64,000 nucleotides of DNA, taken from positions 180,857 to 244,856 of the forward strand of contig NZ_JAFCJK010000011.1 of the NCBI RefSeq assembly GCF_018131005.1, given 5' to 3'. Under the pieces are notes generated by a model. The model saw nothing but the letters and a program-made list of their open reading frames with translations, had not been told where the DNA came from and ran no database searches. Positions 17,052 through 24,215 of the stretch are shown here, one piece after another (position 1 is the first letter of the stretch; each line of letters starts with the position of its first letter). Position numbers and translations under genes: made by a program. The DNA comes from Bradyrhizobium lablabi (lineage in GTDB: Bacteria > Pseudomonadota > Alphaproteobacteria > Rhizobiales > Xanthobacteraceae).

Positions 17052-17342
17052 TTACCGGCCGGCATGCCTGTTGCGGTGGTGGTAGGGGTGCGGCGCCTCG
17101 ACGGCATCAAGGCCGGATTCGCGCCTCTGAATGGCCTGCAGGACCGCCGGCGGCTGCAACACCAAAGCCGCCGCGCGGGTCGGCGCACCGTTATTGAGCA
17201 CGTCGCGGTAGGGATACATGGCCTGATAGGCAGCCGGTTCCGAAATCGCAGCTTGTGCGAACACCGACGTTGCCGTGATCGCCGAGAAGGCTGCGGCTAG
17301 GGCGACAGTCCTGATCAGACTCCTGTTCTTGAGGGTAGTCAT
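17052..17342 (-). CDS. Small exported protein divergent from OhrR-like regulator
   Basis: 96 aa with a clean signal peptide (basic start MTTLKNRSLIRT, hydrophobic VALAAAFSAITATSVFA, cleavage before QAAIS at about residue 31). The mature part is about 65 residues, with no Cys and a His/Arg-rich end (HPYHHRNRHAGR) that could bind metal. AAGGAGA lies 6 bases before the ATG. I do not recognise the family. It shares a 150-base divergent promoter region with a MarR/OhrR-type regulator and is the obvious candidate target. Confidence 0.65.
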   Translation of the reverse strand: MTTLKNRSLIRTVALAAAFSAITATSVFAQAAISEPAAYQAMYPYRDVLNNGAPTRAAALVLQPPAVLQAIQRRESGLDAVEAPHPYHHRNRHAGR

Positions 17343-17368
17343 CGTAACTCTCCTTCGCTATTACTTCG

Positions 17369-17450
17369 CATACGATCAACTCGTGTACGATATATAAAAT
17401 CATTCGTAAGCGAATTTCAAGCCTTCCGATTCGATCGGATACGATATATA
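17369..17450. promoter_or_regulatory. Divergent promoter/operator region with repeated TACGATATATA
   Basis: An 11-base direct repeat TACGATATATA occurs at 17386-17396 and 17440-17450. An imperfect dyad (ATACGA-tcaac-TCGTgTA) spans about 17370-17387. This AT-rich stretch stands out in a GC-rich genome and is a plausible operator for the MarR-type regulator and its divergent neighbour. No experimental match known to me. Confidence 0.45.
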
Positions 17451-17491
17451 TGGATGCGAGACTTCACTTATTCGTGCGAGGAGGGACGTTT

Positions 17492-17989
17492 ATGGCAGCC
17501 GATCTTGGTTCCATGACCATTCCGGGAGGGAATCCCGAGGAGCCGCCGCAGGCGAACGCGAGCGATCGTCGCTTGGCCGATTATCTCTGCTTTGCGATCT
17601 ATACGGCCAACCTGGCCTACGGACGCGCGTACAAGCAGGGCCTCGACCGGCTCGGCCTCACCTATCCGCAATGGATTGCGATCGTGTCCCTTGCGGAGAA
17701 GGACGGCCAAACGGTCAGCGAGCTCGGCAGAAAGCTGTTTCTGGAATCGAACACCCTGACGCCGATGCTGAAGAAGCTCGAGGCGATGGGCTATTTGCTC
17801 CGGCGGCGGGATCCCGCAGACGAACGGCAGGTGCGTGTCAACCTCACCGACGCTGGCCGGCAACTATGCGAGCAGGGCCTGCAGTCAATGTTGGCGAAAC
17901 CGCACGGACTGCGGCCGGAGGAAGTGTTGAAATTGCAGAAGGGCGTCGTTGAACTCCGCGACAATCTGATCAAGGCGACGGAAGGATAA
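17492..17989 (+). CDS. MarR family regulator, OhrR-like with conserved Cys
   Basis: 165 aa winged-helix repressor. LADYLCFAIYTANLAYGRAYK places a Cys (Cys33) at the position of the peroxide-sensing Cys of OhrR (LCFALYSA in the family), followed by LGLTYPQW, the recognition region VSELGRKLFLESNTLTPMLKKLEAMGYL and the wing RRRDPADERQVRVNLTDAG. This suggests one-Cys sensing of organic hydroperoxides or a related oxidant. The start at ATG 17492 has GAGGAGG 7 bases upstream; the ATG at 17450 has no ribosome site. No ohr peroxidase gene is adjacent, which is unusual for an OhrR; the divergent neighbour is a small exported protein. Confidence 0.82.
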   Translation: MAADLGSMTIPGGNPEEPPQANASDRRLADYLCFAIYTANLAYGRAYKQGLDRLGLTYPQWIAIVSLAEKDGQTVSELGRKLFLESNTLTPMLKKLEAMGYLLRRRDPADERQVRVNLTDAGRQLCEQGLQSMLAKPHGLRPEEVLKLQKGVVELRDNLIKATEG

Positions 17990-18070
17990 AGTCGCGAAGA
18001 CGCACACCCAAAAACAAAACGCGCCCGGCAATCGACGGACGCGTTCGCATTTCAGGCCAAGCGATGCACA

Positions 18071-18586
18071 TCATTCGGTCGAGTATTTGAACTCGGGCAT
18101 CGCCTTCAACTCATCCTTGGTCGCGTTGAAGACCGCGTGGTCGGGATACCAGGGGTTCGCCTTCGACGTCGCCGCCGGGGCGGCTCCCGTGGTGGTCGTC
18201 GACGTCTTGTTGCTGCTTCCGGTATTCGATGCGCCCGTGTAGGCAACAGGCTCGGCGACGAGCTTCACCTTGTCGAGCGGCACGGCGACCAGATGCTCGC
18301 CGACGCCGAGGAAGCCGCCGACACCGATCACCACGGCCTTGATGGCGCCGCTCTTGTCCATCAGCAGATCGTTGATCGAGCCGACGCTCTCGTTCTTGTC
18401 GTTGTAAACGCTGAGACCGACGACCTTCGAGGCCCGCCAATTCCCCTGGTAGGACGTCGACGACGCACTCGTCGTCGCAGGCGCCATCTCGGCCTTGTCA
18501 CTTTTATCCGTCGGCGTCTGCGCGAACGCGGCGGTCGCAAGCAGCGCGGAGCCGGCCACGCCGGCGATGATGTATCTCGCTAACAT
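18071..18586 (-). CDS. Exported PRC-barrel domain protein
   Basis: 171 aa. Signal peptide at about residues 1-22 (LARYIIAGVAGSALLATAAFA). The PRC barrel (about 50-112) is WRASKVVGLSVYNDKNESVGSINDLLMDKSGAIKAVVIGVGGFLGVGEHLVAVPLDKV, read here in parts: the GxxV, IxDLLxDxxG and VxGGFLGxG turns are all present. A Ser/Thr-rich linker and an ATKDELKAMPEFKY tail follow. GAGGAGA precedes the ATG. An EcfG-type promoter lies just upstream (18625-18649). Such periplasmic PRC-barrel proteins are common general-stress genes in Bradyrhizobium; molecular function unknown. Confidence 0.85.
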   Translation of the reverse strand: MLARYIIAGVAGSALLATAAFAQTPTDKSDKAEMAPATTSASSTSYQGNWRASKVVGLSVYNDKNESVGSINDLLMDKSGAIKAVVIGVGGFLGVGEHLVAVPLDKVKLVAEPVAYTGASNTGSSNKTSTTTTGAAPAATSKANPWYPDHAVFNATKDELKAMPEFKYSTE

Positions 18587-18624
18587 TATGGGCTCTCCTC
18601 AGTTTGCAAAATCGATGCTGGAAG

Positions 18625-18649
18625 AACCCGTCACGTCAGCAACCGTTCC
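18625..18649 (-). promoter_or_regulatory. EcfG-type promoter for the exported PRC-barrel gene
   Basis: On the minus strand GGAAC (18649-18645), 16 bases, then GGTT (18628-18625). This fits GGAAC-N16-cGTT except for the first -10 base. It sits about 39 bases before the ATG at 18586. Confidence 0.6.
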
Positions 18650-18663
18650 TACGGAACTTGCGG

Positions 18664-19041
18664 TCAAAAGCCGCCCCAATAGGGCGGCACGCCGTAGTAG
18701 CGGTGCAGCTCGAGCTCGCGTGAGCGATCGCCCCAATCGAAATCCTTGTCGGCCCGGAACGATGGAGCGCGCTTCAACTCGTCGTCGTCGATGTCGAGCT
18801 CATAAGCCTCGAACTTCGGATTGTAGTGCAGGCGGCCCCACGGCAATGGAATGAGATTGCTCCCGATGCCGAGGAAACCGCCGAAGCTGAGCACCGCGTA
18901 GGACACCTTGCCGGAAGCCTTGTCGATCATCAGCCGTTCGATGTGACCGATCATGTCGCCATTGGGCCGCCGCACCGCCGTGCCCTCGACGCGATCGCTT
19001 GCAATGAGTTGGTGCGGTCTGGCCATGGCCTCGACTGCCAT
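18664..19041 (-). CDS. Cytoplasmic PRC-barrel domain protein
   Basis: 125 aa without a signal peptide. The PRC barrel spans about residues 10-90: LIASDRVEGTAV, GDMIGHIERLMIDKASGKVSYAVLSFGG and FLGIGSNLIPLPWGRL. The tail (YELDIDDDELKRAPSF, WGDRSRELELHRYYGVPPYW) is the usual C-terminus of this subfamily. The start at 19041 is supported by GGAGGGT 5 bases upstream. It has a perfect EcfG promoter (19081-19105) and lies 77 bases upstream of the second PRC-barrel gene on the same strand, so the pair probably forms a stress-induced set. Confidence 0.83.
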   Translation of the reverse strand: MAVEAMARPHQLIASDRVEGTAVRRPNGDMIGHIERLMIDKASGKVSYAVLSFGGFLGIGSNLIPLPWGRLHYNPKFEAYELDIDDDELKRAPSFRADKDFDWGDRSRELELHRYYGVPPYWGGF

Positions 19042-19080
19042 CTTACCCTCCACGCCTGAACAGAATGAGTCCCAGGAACC

Positions 19081-19105
19081 AACGCGTCACCAAGAGGCGG
19101 GTTCC
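19081..19105 (-). promoter_or_regulatory. Perfect EcfG consensus promoter
   Basis: Minus strand GGAAC (19105-19101), exactly 16 bases, then CGTT (19084-19081): a full match to the EcfG consensus. It lies 39 bases before the ATG at 19041. Confidence 0.75.
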
Positions 19106-19333
19106 TGAGAGATACGGCAGCTACCCTTCCCTATTGGAACCGTTGGCTGGGACGATTATCAGCGTGTCGTCGACCGCAGGTACCTCACACGAGGATCGCG
19201 CCAGCCTGATCCGGCAAGGCCTTTTCGCCGCGCGCCCGACCTGTTAACCCAGCTTTCAGGGCGAGATTTTTGCAGAAACACACTGAAACAAAATTCCTGA
19301 GCGGTTTCCCCGAATCTCGGACAAAAAGTCGGT

Positions 19334-20071
19334 ATGACCCAGGCGATGCCCAACATCCTCGTCGTGGAGGACGATCGCGAGACGCGAGCCCTCATCGCAA
19401 GATATCTGCGCACCAATTCCTGCAACGTCACCACCGCATCCGACGGCCATGAGATGGCACGCGCGATGGCCGACCACAGGGTCGATCTCCTGATCCTCGA
19501 CGTCATGCTGCCCGGCGAGGACGGCCTCAGCCTGTGCCGCAAGGTGCGCGCGGAATCGCAGACGCCGATCATCATGCTGACCGCGCGCGGCGAGGACGTC
19601 GACCGCATTCTCGGCCTCGAGATGGGCGCCGATGATTATTTGGCAAAGCCGTTCAACCCGCGCGAACTGCTGGCGCGGATCAACGCCGTGCTGCGCCGGC
19701 AGGCGGCCGCCCGCAACGCCAGCGCGATCGAGGGCGCGACCGTGCTGAACTTCCTCGGCTGGCGCATCGACATCCGCCTGCGCGAGCTGCGCAACCCCGA
19801 GGGCGCGCGCGTCGCCATGACCAGCGCCGAATTCGATCTCCTGCGCGCCTTCTGCGAGCGGCCCGGCCGCGTGCTATCGCGCGACAGCCTGCTCGATCTC
19901 ACGCAAGGGCGGAGCTCCGGCTCTTTCGAGCGCTCGATCGACGTGCTGGTGAGCCGCATCCGCCGCAAGATCGAGCCCGATCCGCAGGAAGCCACCATGA
20001 TCAAGACAGTGCGCTCCGGCGGTTACATGTTCACCCCGAGGGTGGAGGCGGTTGCCGCCACGAGCAGCTGA
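19334..20071 (+). CDS. OmpR-family response regulator
   Basis: 245 aa. Receiver domain at about residues 6-122: ILVVEDDRETR with Asp13-Asp14, phospho-acceptor Asp56 in LLILDVMLPG, switch Thr in IIMLTARGED and Lys in YLAKPF. The C-terminal OmpR/PhoB winged helix (about 145-236) has VAMTSAEFDLLRAFCERPGRVLSRD, the recognition helix RSSGSFERSIDVLVSRIRRKIE and the wing MIKTVRSGGYMF. It is two bases upstream of a histidine kinase gene, so they form a co-transcribed pair. The regulated genes are unknown; the divergent neighbours are PRC-barrel stress genes. Confidence 0.92.
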   Translation: MTQAMPNILVVEDDRETRALIARYLRTNSCNVTTASDGHEMARAMADHRVDLLILDVMLPGEDGLSLCRKVRAESQTPIIMLTARGEDVDRILGLEMGADDYLAKPFNPRELLARINAVLRRQAAARNASAIEGATVLNFLGWRIDIRLRELRNPEGARVAMTSAEFDLLRAFCERPGRVLSRDSLLDLTQGRSSGSFERSIDVLVSRIRRKIEPDPQEATMIKTVRSGGYMFTPRVEAVAATSS

Positions 20072-20073
20072 TC

Positions 20074-21420
20074 ATGAGATTCCTGCGCGCGTTGAGTCTG
20101 CGGGGCATCGGCGCACAGATCGCGGCGCTGATGGTCGTGTCAATGGTGGCGCTGCACCTGATCATCACTGCGAGCTTCCTGATCCATCGGCCGGACCAGC
20201 CCGAGCCGCCGGATCGCTGGCACACTCAGCTTGCCGCCGCCGCGCAACTGCTCGGCACTGCGCCGGCGGCCGAGCGGCCGCGGCTGATCGGGGACATCGC
20301 GCGCGCATTTCCGCAGCTTGCGCTTGCTACGTTGCCCGCCGAGGTCCAGCCCCTGAGCGAGCCAAAGACGCCGAACCTGCACGCGCTGCGGCGGCTCGGC
20401 GCCGGCTATCAAGTCTTCCTGCTGCCGCGCGACGGAGAGTCCGCGCCGCGCGAGGGCGAGATCCGCCGCGTCGTCATCCGCCTGCCCGACGGCGCGATGA
20501 TCGCAGCCAACCTGACGCCGGACCCCTACTTGCGGCCGTTCTGGAGCGGGCCGTGGATGATGACGGTGCTGTTTGCGATCATCAGCGTCACCGTGCTCGG
20601 GTTATGGGCCGCGTGGGCGCTGACTGCGCCGCTGTCCTCCTTCGTGAAGGCCGCGGAGACGTTCAGCCTCACCGGCACGGCCGCCCCGCTGTCCGAGCGC
20701 GGCCCGGAGGAGATCCGCTCCCTCGCAAGAGCGCTCAACCGCATGCGCGAGCGCATCACCATGCTGATCGACGACCGCACCAAGATGCTGGCCGCGATCA
20801 GCCATGATATGCGCACCCCGATCACGCGGATGCGGCTGCGCGCGGAGTTCATCGAGGACGAGACCCATCGCGGCCGCATGATGCGCGACCTCGATCAGAT
20901 GCGCTCGATGCTGGACTCGGTGCTGTCTTTCCTGCGCCACGACCGCCAGCTCGAGGAAATGACGCTGGTCGACATCGCCAGCACGCTGCAGCTTGTCACC
21001 GACCAGTTCGCCGACATGGGCCACAAGGTCTGCTACGAGGGCCCGCAGCGCGCAATGGCCACCGCGCGGCCCGGCGACCTGCATCGCAGCATCACCAATC
21101 TGGTGGAGAATGCCGTTCGCTTCGGCGGCCAGACCACGGTCCGTCTAGACGTCAAGGCAGACAGGTTCGTCATTGACATCGAGGACGACGGTCCAGGAAT
21201 CTCGGACGTGCACAAGGCCAATGTGCTCGAGCCGTTCGTGCGCGGCGACCGCGCGCGCAACATGGACGAGGCCGAGGGTTTTGGCCTCGGCCTGTCGATC
21301 GCCAATACCATCGTGCTCGCGCATGGCGGCATGCTTTCGCTGCATGATCGGCAACCGCACGGCCTCGTCGCCCGTATCGAGCTGCCGGTGCGTCAGGAGG
21401 CGCGAAAATCCGCGGCGTGA
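20074..21420 (+). CDS. EnvZ-type sensor histidine kinase
   Basis: 448 aa inner-membrane kinase. Two membrane helices, about residues 12-34 and 155-175, enclose a periplasmic domain of about 115 residues with many Pro and Ala. HAMP linker (WALTAPLSSFVKAAETF) follows, then HisKA with the phosphorylated His244 in SHDMRTPITRMRLRAEF and HATPase_c with N box (LHRSITNLVENAVRF), G1 (DIEDDGPGI), F region (VLEPFVRGD) and G2 (GFGLGLSIA). The architecture matches EnvZ/RstB-like kinases. It phosphorylates the regulator encoded just upstream; the signal is unknown. Confidence 0.92.
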   Translation: MRFLRALSLRGIGAQIAALMVVSMVALHLIITASFLIHRPDQPEPPDRWHTQLAAAAQLLGTAPAAERPRLIGDIARAFPQLALATLPAEVQPLSEPKTPNLHALRRLGAGYQVFLLPRDGESAPREGEIRRVVIRLPDGAMIAANLTPDPYLRPFWSGPWMMTVLFAIISVTVLGLWAAWALTAPLSSFVKAAETFSLTGTAAPLSERGPEEIRSLARALNRMRERITMLIDDRTKMLAAISHDMRTPITRMRLRAEFIEDETHRGRMMRDLDQMRSMLDSVLSFLRHDRQLEEMTLVDIASTLQLVTDQFADMGHKVCYEGPQRAMATARPGDLHRSITNLVENAVRFGGQTTVRLDVKADRFVIDIEDDGPGISDVHKANVLEPFVRGDRARNMDEAEGFGLGLSIANTIVLAHGGMLSLHDRQPHGLVARIELPVRQEARKSAA

Positions 21421-21433
21421 TCGGGGCGCTGCG

Positions 21434-21631
21434 TTATGCTGCGAGCGGCTGCCGCAGTTCTTCCACTTCGTAGATCGCGATGGCTTCGAAGCGATAGTTG
21501 CAGGCGCGGCACGTCCACAGATAGGACGTGCGTCCCTCGCTGTGCTCCACCCACTCCGGACGCGGGATTGGCTTGCCACACTGCGCGCAGGGATTTTCGC
21601 GAGGCATAAAGGTGTTGTCCTGACGAGCCAT
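21434..21631 (-). CDS. Small two-CxxC putative zinc-ribbon protein
   Basis: 65 aa. Two Cys pairs, CAQCGKPI and CRACNYRFE, about 25 residues apart, form a likely zinc ribbon; the segment between holds IPRPEWVEH and YLWTC. AAGGGAGA lies 7 bases upstream of the ATG. It converges on the histidine kinase gene with a 13-base gap. Function unknown; probably a cytoplasmic structural or nucleic-acid/protein-contact module. Confidence 0.7.
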   Translation of the reverse strand: MARQDNTFMPRENPCAQCGKPIPRPEWVEHSEGRTSYLWTCRACNYRFEAIAIYEVEELRQPLAA

Positions 21632-21949
21632 GGCGCATCTCCCTTATGAGTTTTTGCTTCTTGATGCTTTGAATGGACAGATGTGCTGACTGAAAGCGTG
21701 CCCACTGTCTTGATGCATCCTAAACCTTTCGTGAGTCGTTTGCACGACAATCGTGTGTCAAGATCGATTCAGAAAAGTCTAACTATTTTTGCACGTGACA
21801 CGCTGGCTCGCCGCGCGCGCACCGCAAAAACGATGGACCCGTCCCGCCGACATTGCGGAAGTCTCGCCACATTCCTGCCCGCTCGTCGTATCAATGAGGA
21901 GCCTGAGAAAAAAGGAACGCGCACCTTATCGTCCCGAGCGAAAACAAAA
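21632..21949. other. Intergenic stretch, nothing assigned
   Basis: About 318 bases between the divergent zinc-ribbon and transglycosylase genes. A GGAAC at 21914 is not followed by a fitting -10 element. No small gene with a good ribosome site seen. Confidence 0.4.
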
Positions 21950-22471
21950 ATGAAAGATCTTCAGAACCTTGCATGGCTCGCCGCAGCGATGGTGCTGGTG
22001 CTTTCCCCTGCCGCGCAGGCGCAGCAGCGCGCGCAATATGAAGCGATGGTGGCGGCGCACGCGAACGCGAACCTCGTTCCGGAGGAGTTGGTGCATCGCG
22101 TCATCGTGCGCGAGAGCAAGTATCATCCGCAATTGATCGGGCGCGGCGGCACCATCGGGCTGATGCAGATCAAGCTCGCCACCGCCCGCGGCCTCGGCTA
22201 CTCCGGCACAGCGGAGGGCCTGCGCGACCCCGAGACCAATCTGAAATATGGCGTGCAGTATCTGGCCGGCGCTTATCGCGCCGCCAACGGCGATCCCAAT
22301 CGAGCCGTGCGCTATTTCGCGGGCGGCTATTACTATGTCGCAAAGCGGCAGCGGGTCGAGCACCTCAGGGGCGCGCGGCATGTCGGCGCGATTGCGCCGC
22401 CGCAGTTCGCGGGGCAGGAGCAGCAGGCGGCCGTAGCCACAGAGATGAAGCGGGAACAACCGGCGAACTAG
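21950..22471 (+). CDS. Lytic transglycosylase, SLT domain
   Basis: 173 aa periplasmic peptidoglycan lyase. Signal peptide about residues 1-23 (LAWLAAAMVLVLSPAAQA). The SLT domain (about 40-150) has the catalytic Glu in VIVRESKYHPQLIG, then GTIGLMQIKLATARGLGYSG, DPETNLKYGVQYLAGAYRAANGD and AVRYFAGGYYY, which follow the family-1 goose-type lysozyme order (ES, GLMQI, Y). It is shorter than MltE/Slt enzymes, with only a brief Gln/Glu tail. The start was chosen by the signal peptide; only a weak ribosome site is visible. Confidence 0.88.
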   Translation: MKDLQNLAWLAAAMVLVLSPAAQAQQRAQYEAMVAAHANANLVPEELVHRVIVRESKYHPQLIGRGGTIGLMQIKLATARGLGYSGTAEGLRDPETNLKYGVQYLAGAYRAANGDPNRAVRYFAGGYYYVAKRQRVEHLRGARHVGAIAPPQFAGQEQQAAVATEMKREQPAN

Positions 22472-22520
22472 GTTGTCGCGAGGGAAAACCGCTGCGAACT
22501 TTTCCGGGTCATGCTCTGGC
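22472..22520. repeat. Copy of the gcatgat/accgct palindromic repeat family
   Basis: 22480-22514 (gtcgcgagggaaaaccgct ... cttttccgggtcatgctc) is related to the repeats at 10016-10064, 29636-29700 and 49731-49776. Nothing coding seen from 22472 to the riboswitch. Confidence 0.5.
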
Positions 22521-22693
22521 CGCCGTTGTACTGGATTCGGCGCGCGCTCGCGCAACGCTGCCGCATAAAGCCGGGATCCATCCTTACGACGGGCGCCGTC
22601 AGCAGCGCTGCGCTGCGTCCACGGCACGGGAGCCATACGCCGGTTCCTGGCATAACGCGTTGACACGCCCGCCCAATGCCCTACATTAACACC

Positions 22694-22815
22694 GTTCCGA
22701 GGGGTGCTCCGAGGAGGAGCTGAGATACCGCACGCTTGGACCCAGCCAGTTGGCGATCAGTCCGAGACCGCGGTGACCCTTTGAACCTGATCCGGGTCAT
22801 GCCGGCGAAGGGACA
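22694..22815 (+). promoter_or_regulatory. TPP (THI-box) riboswitch
   Basis: Canonical thiamine pyrophosphate aptamer: GGGGTGC near 22701, the invariant CTGAGA at 22720-22725 (pyrimidine-binding), the variable P3 region, then ACCCTTTGAACCTGATC beginning at 22776 and the closing GAAGGGA at about 22807-22813. The thiO ATG at 22819 lies only a few bases after the aptamer, and the AGGG just before it overlaps the aptamer 3' end. Thiamine pyrophosphate binding should therefore block ribosome access directly, giving translational control of the thi operon. Confidence 0.95.
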
Positions 22816-22818
22816 GGG

Positions 22819-23832
22819 ATGTACCAGACGTCAGAACCGCGGGGGGAATCCTCCGTCTCCATCATCGGCGCAGGCATAGCCGGTGCCTGGCATGCGCTGT
22901 TGTTCGCGCAGGCCGGACACGCAGTCACCCTGCATGAGCGCAGTGACGCCACGATGACGGAATCCGCGAGCCATTGGGCCGGCGGCATGCTCGCGCCATG
23001 GTGCGAGGCGGAGGCATCCGAACCCGTGATCTCCAGGCTCGGCATTCGCTCGCTCGATCTGTGGCGGCAGCATTTTCCGCAAACTCCGTTCAACGGCTCG
23101 CTCGTGGTGGCCCATGCCCGCGACCGCGCCGATTTCGAGCGTTTCGCGCGTCTCACCAGCGGCCATCGCCGGTTGGATGCGCGGGCGCTGAGCGAGCTCG
23201 AACCGTCGCTCGAGGGTCGTTTCCGCGATGGCCTCTTCTATCCCGACGAGGGCCATGTCGAGCCGCGCCGCGTGCTGCCGCAAATTCATGCCGCGATCGC
23301 AAGAGCCGGCGGCGCCATCATGTTCAACAGCGCTGCCGAGGCTGACGATCTCGACGGCATCGTGATCGATTGCCGCGGCCTTTTCGCGCGCGACCGCGAG
23401 CCATCGTTGCGCGGCGTCAAGGGCGAGATGATCGTGATCGAGACCGCGGAGGTCGAGCTGTCGCGCCCTGTGCGGCTGATCCATCCACGCTGGCCGCTCT
23501 ACGTGATCCCGCGCGGCGATGGCAGGTTCATGCTGGGCGCGACCTCGATCGAGGCCGAGGATCGCGGCGTCAGCGTGCGCTCGGCGCTGGAACTGCTTGG
23601 CGCGGCCTATGCCGTGCATCCCGCATTTGCGGAGGCGCGCATCGTCGAATTCGGCTCAGGTCTGCGCCCCGCCTTCCCGGACAATCTGCCGCGGATTGCG
23701 ATCGACAGGGACCATATCCGCGTCAATGGACTCTACCGTCACGGCTTTCTGCTCGCGCCCGCGCTCGCCGAACTGACGCTTGCCTATGTGGCGCGCGGCG
23801 AAATCGACAATGAGGTGGTGCAATGCGCGTGA
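22819..23832 (+). CDS. thiO: Glycine oxidase ThiO
   Basis: 337 aa FAD-dependent amine oxidase that oxidises glycine to the iminoacetate used in thiazole formation. Features: the dinucleotide fold SIIGAGIAGAWHALLFAQAG at about residue 13, a WAGGMLAPWCEAE loop (SxGMLAP in ThiO), GVKGEMIVIE, YVIPRGDGRFMLGATSIE, and the C-terminal FGSGLRPAFPDNLPRI and GLYRHGFLLAPALAEL flavin-binding segment. First gene of the operon, directly under the TPP riboswitch, and overlapping thiS by 10 bases. Confidence 0.93.
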   Translation: MYQTSEPRGESSVSIIGAGIAGAWHALLFAQAGHAVTLHERSDATMTESASHWAGGMLAPWCEAEASEPVISRLGIRSLDLWRQHFPQTPFNGSLVVAHARDRADFERFARLTSGHRRLDARALSELEPSLEGRFRDGLFYPDEGHVEPRRVLPQIHAAIARAGGAIMFNSAAEADDLDGIVIDCRGLFARDREPSLRGVKGEMIVIETAEVELSRPVRLIHPRWPLYVIPRGDGRFMLGATSIEAEDRGVSVRSALELLGAAYAVHPAFAEARIVEFGSGLRPAFPDNLPRIAIDRDHIRVNGLYRHGFLLAPALAELTLAYVARGEIDNEVVQCA

Positions 23833-24020
23833 TCGTCAATGGCGAGCAGCGGGAGATCAGCGCCTCGCGCGTCGACGCGCTGTTGACCGAGCTCGAGTAT
23901 GAGGGCAGCCATTTCGCGATCGCGCTGAACTACGACGTGGTGCCGAAGAGCCGCTGGGCCGAGACGCATCTGCAGGCCGGCGACGAAATCGAGATCATCA
24001 CGCCGCGGCAGGGAGGATGA
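23823..24020 (+). CDS. thiS: Sulfur carrier protein ThiS
   Basis: 65 aa ubiquitin-like protein ending in the diagnostic Gly-Gly (TPRQGG), whose thiocarboxylate supplies sulfur to the thiazole. Starts MRVIVNGEQREI, with the core ALNYDVVPKSRW and the GDEIEIITP strand typical of ThiS. Its ATG lies inside the end of thiO, so translation is coupled. A repeat-rich 195-base gap separates it from thiG. No thiF adenylyltransferase is in the window. Confidence 0.94.
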   Translation: MRVIVNGEQREISASRVDALLTELEYEGSHFAIALNYDVVPKSRWAETHLQAGDEIEIITPRQGG

Positions 24021-24039
24021 TGTGAACAGAACCGTCGCC

Positions 24040-24195
24040 GCGTCCCTTCTTCACCTCGCCCCGCTTGCGGGGAGAGGTCGATCGCATCGCAGGATGCGAT
24101 CGGGTGAGGGGGTACCGGTATCGAGGCGTACGTACGTGCGGAGCGAGCCCCTCACCCCAACCCTCTCCCCGCAAGAGCGGGGAGAGGGAGCAGAC
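24040..24195. repeat. Palindromic repeat element inside the thi operon
   Basis: The gap between thiS and thiG holds two facing arms, cctcgccccgcttgcgggg at 24055-24073 and aaccctctccccgcaagagc at 24158-24177, each near-palindromic. They flank a gatcgcatcgc-aggatgcgatc hairpin at 24079-24100. The same family occurs at 8066-8170. The ribosome site of thiG (GGAG, about 24205) lies just beyond it. Confidence 0.7.
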
Positions 24196-24215
24196 CGCCA
24201 CATGCGGAGACATTA

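Noticed and set aside
21914..21938. GGAAC upstream of the transglycosylase gene as an EcfG promoter
   Set aside because: At 16-17 bases downstream the sequence is CGAG/GAGC, lacking the required GTT.
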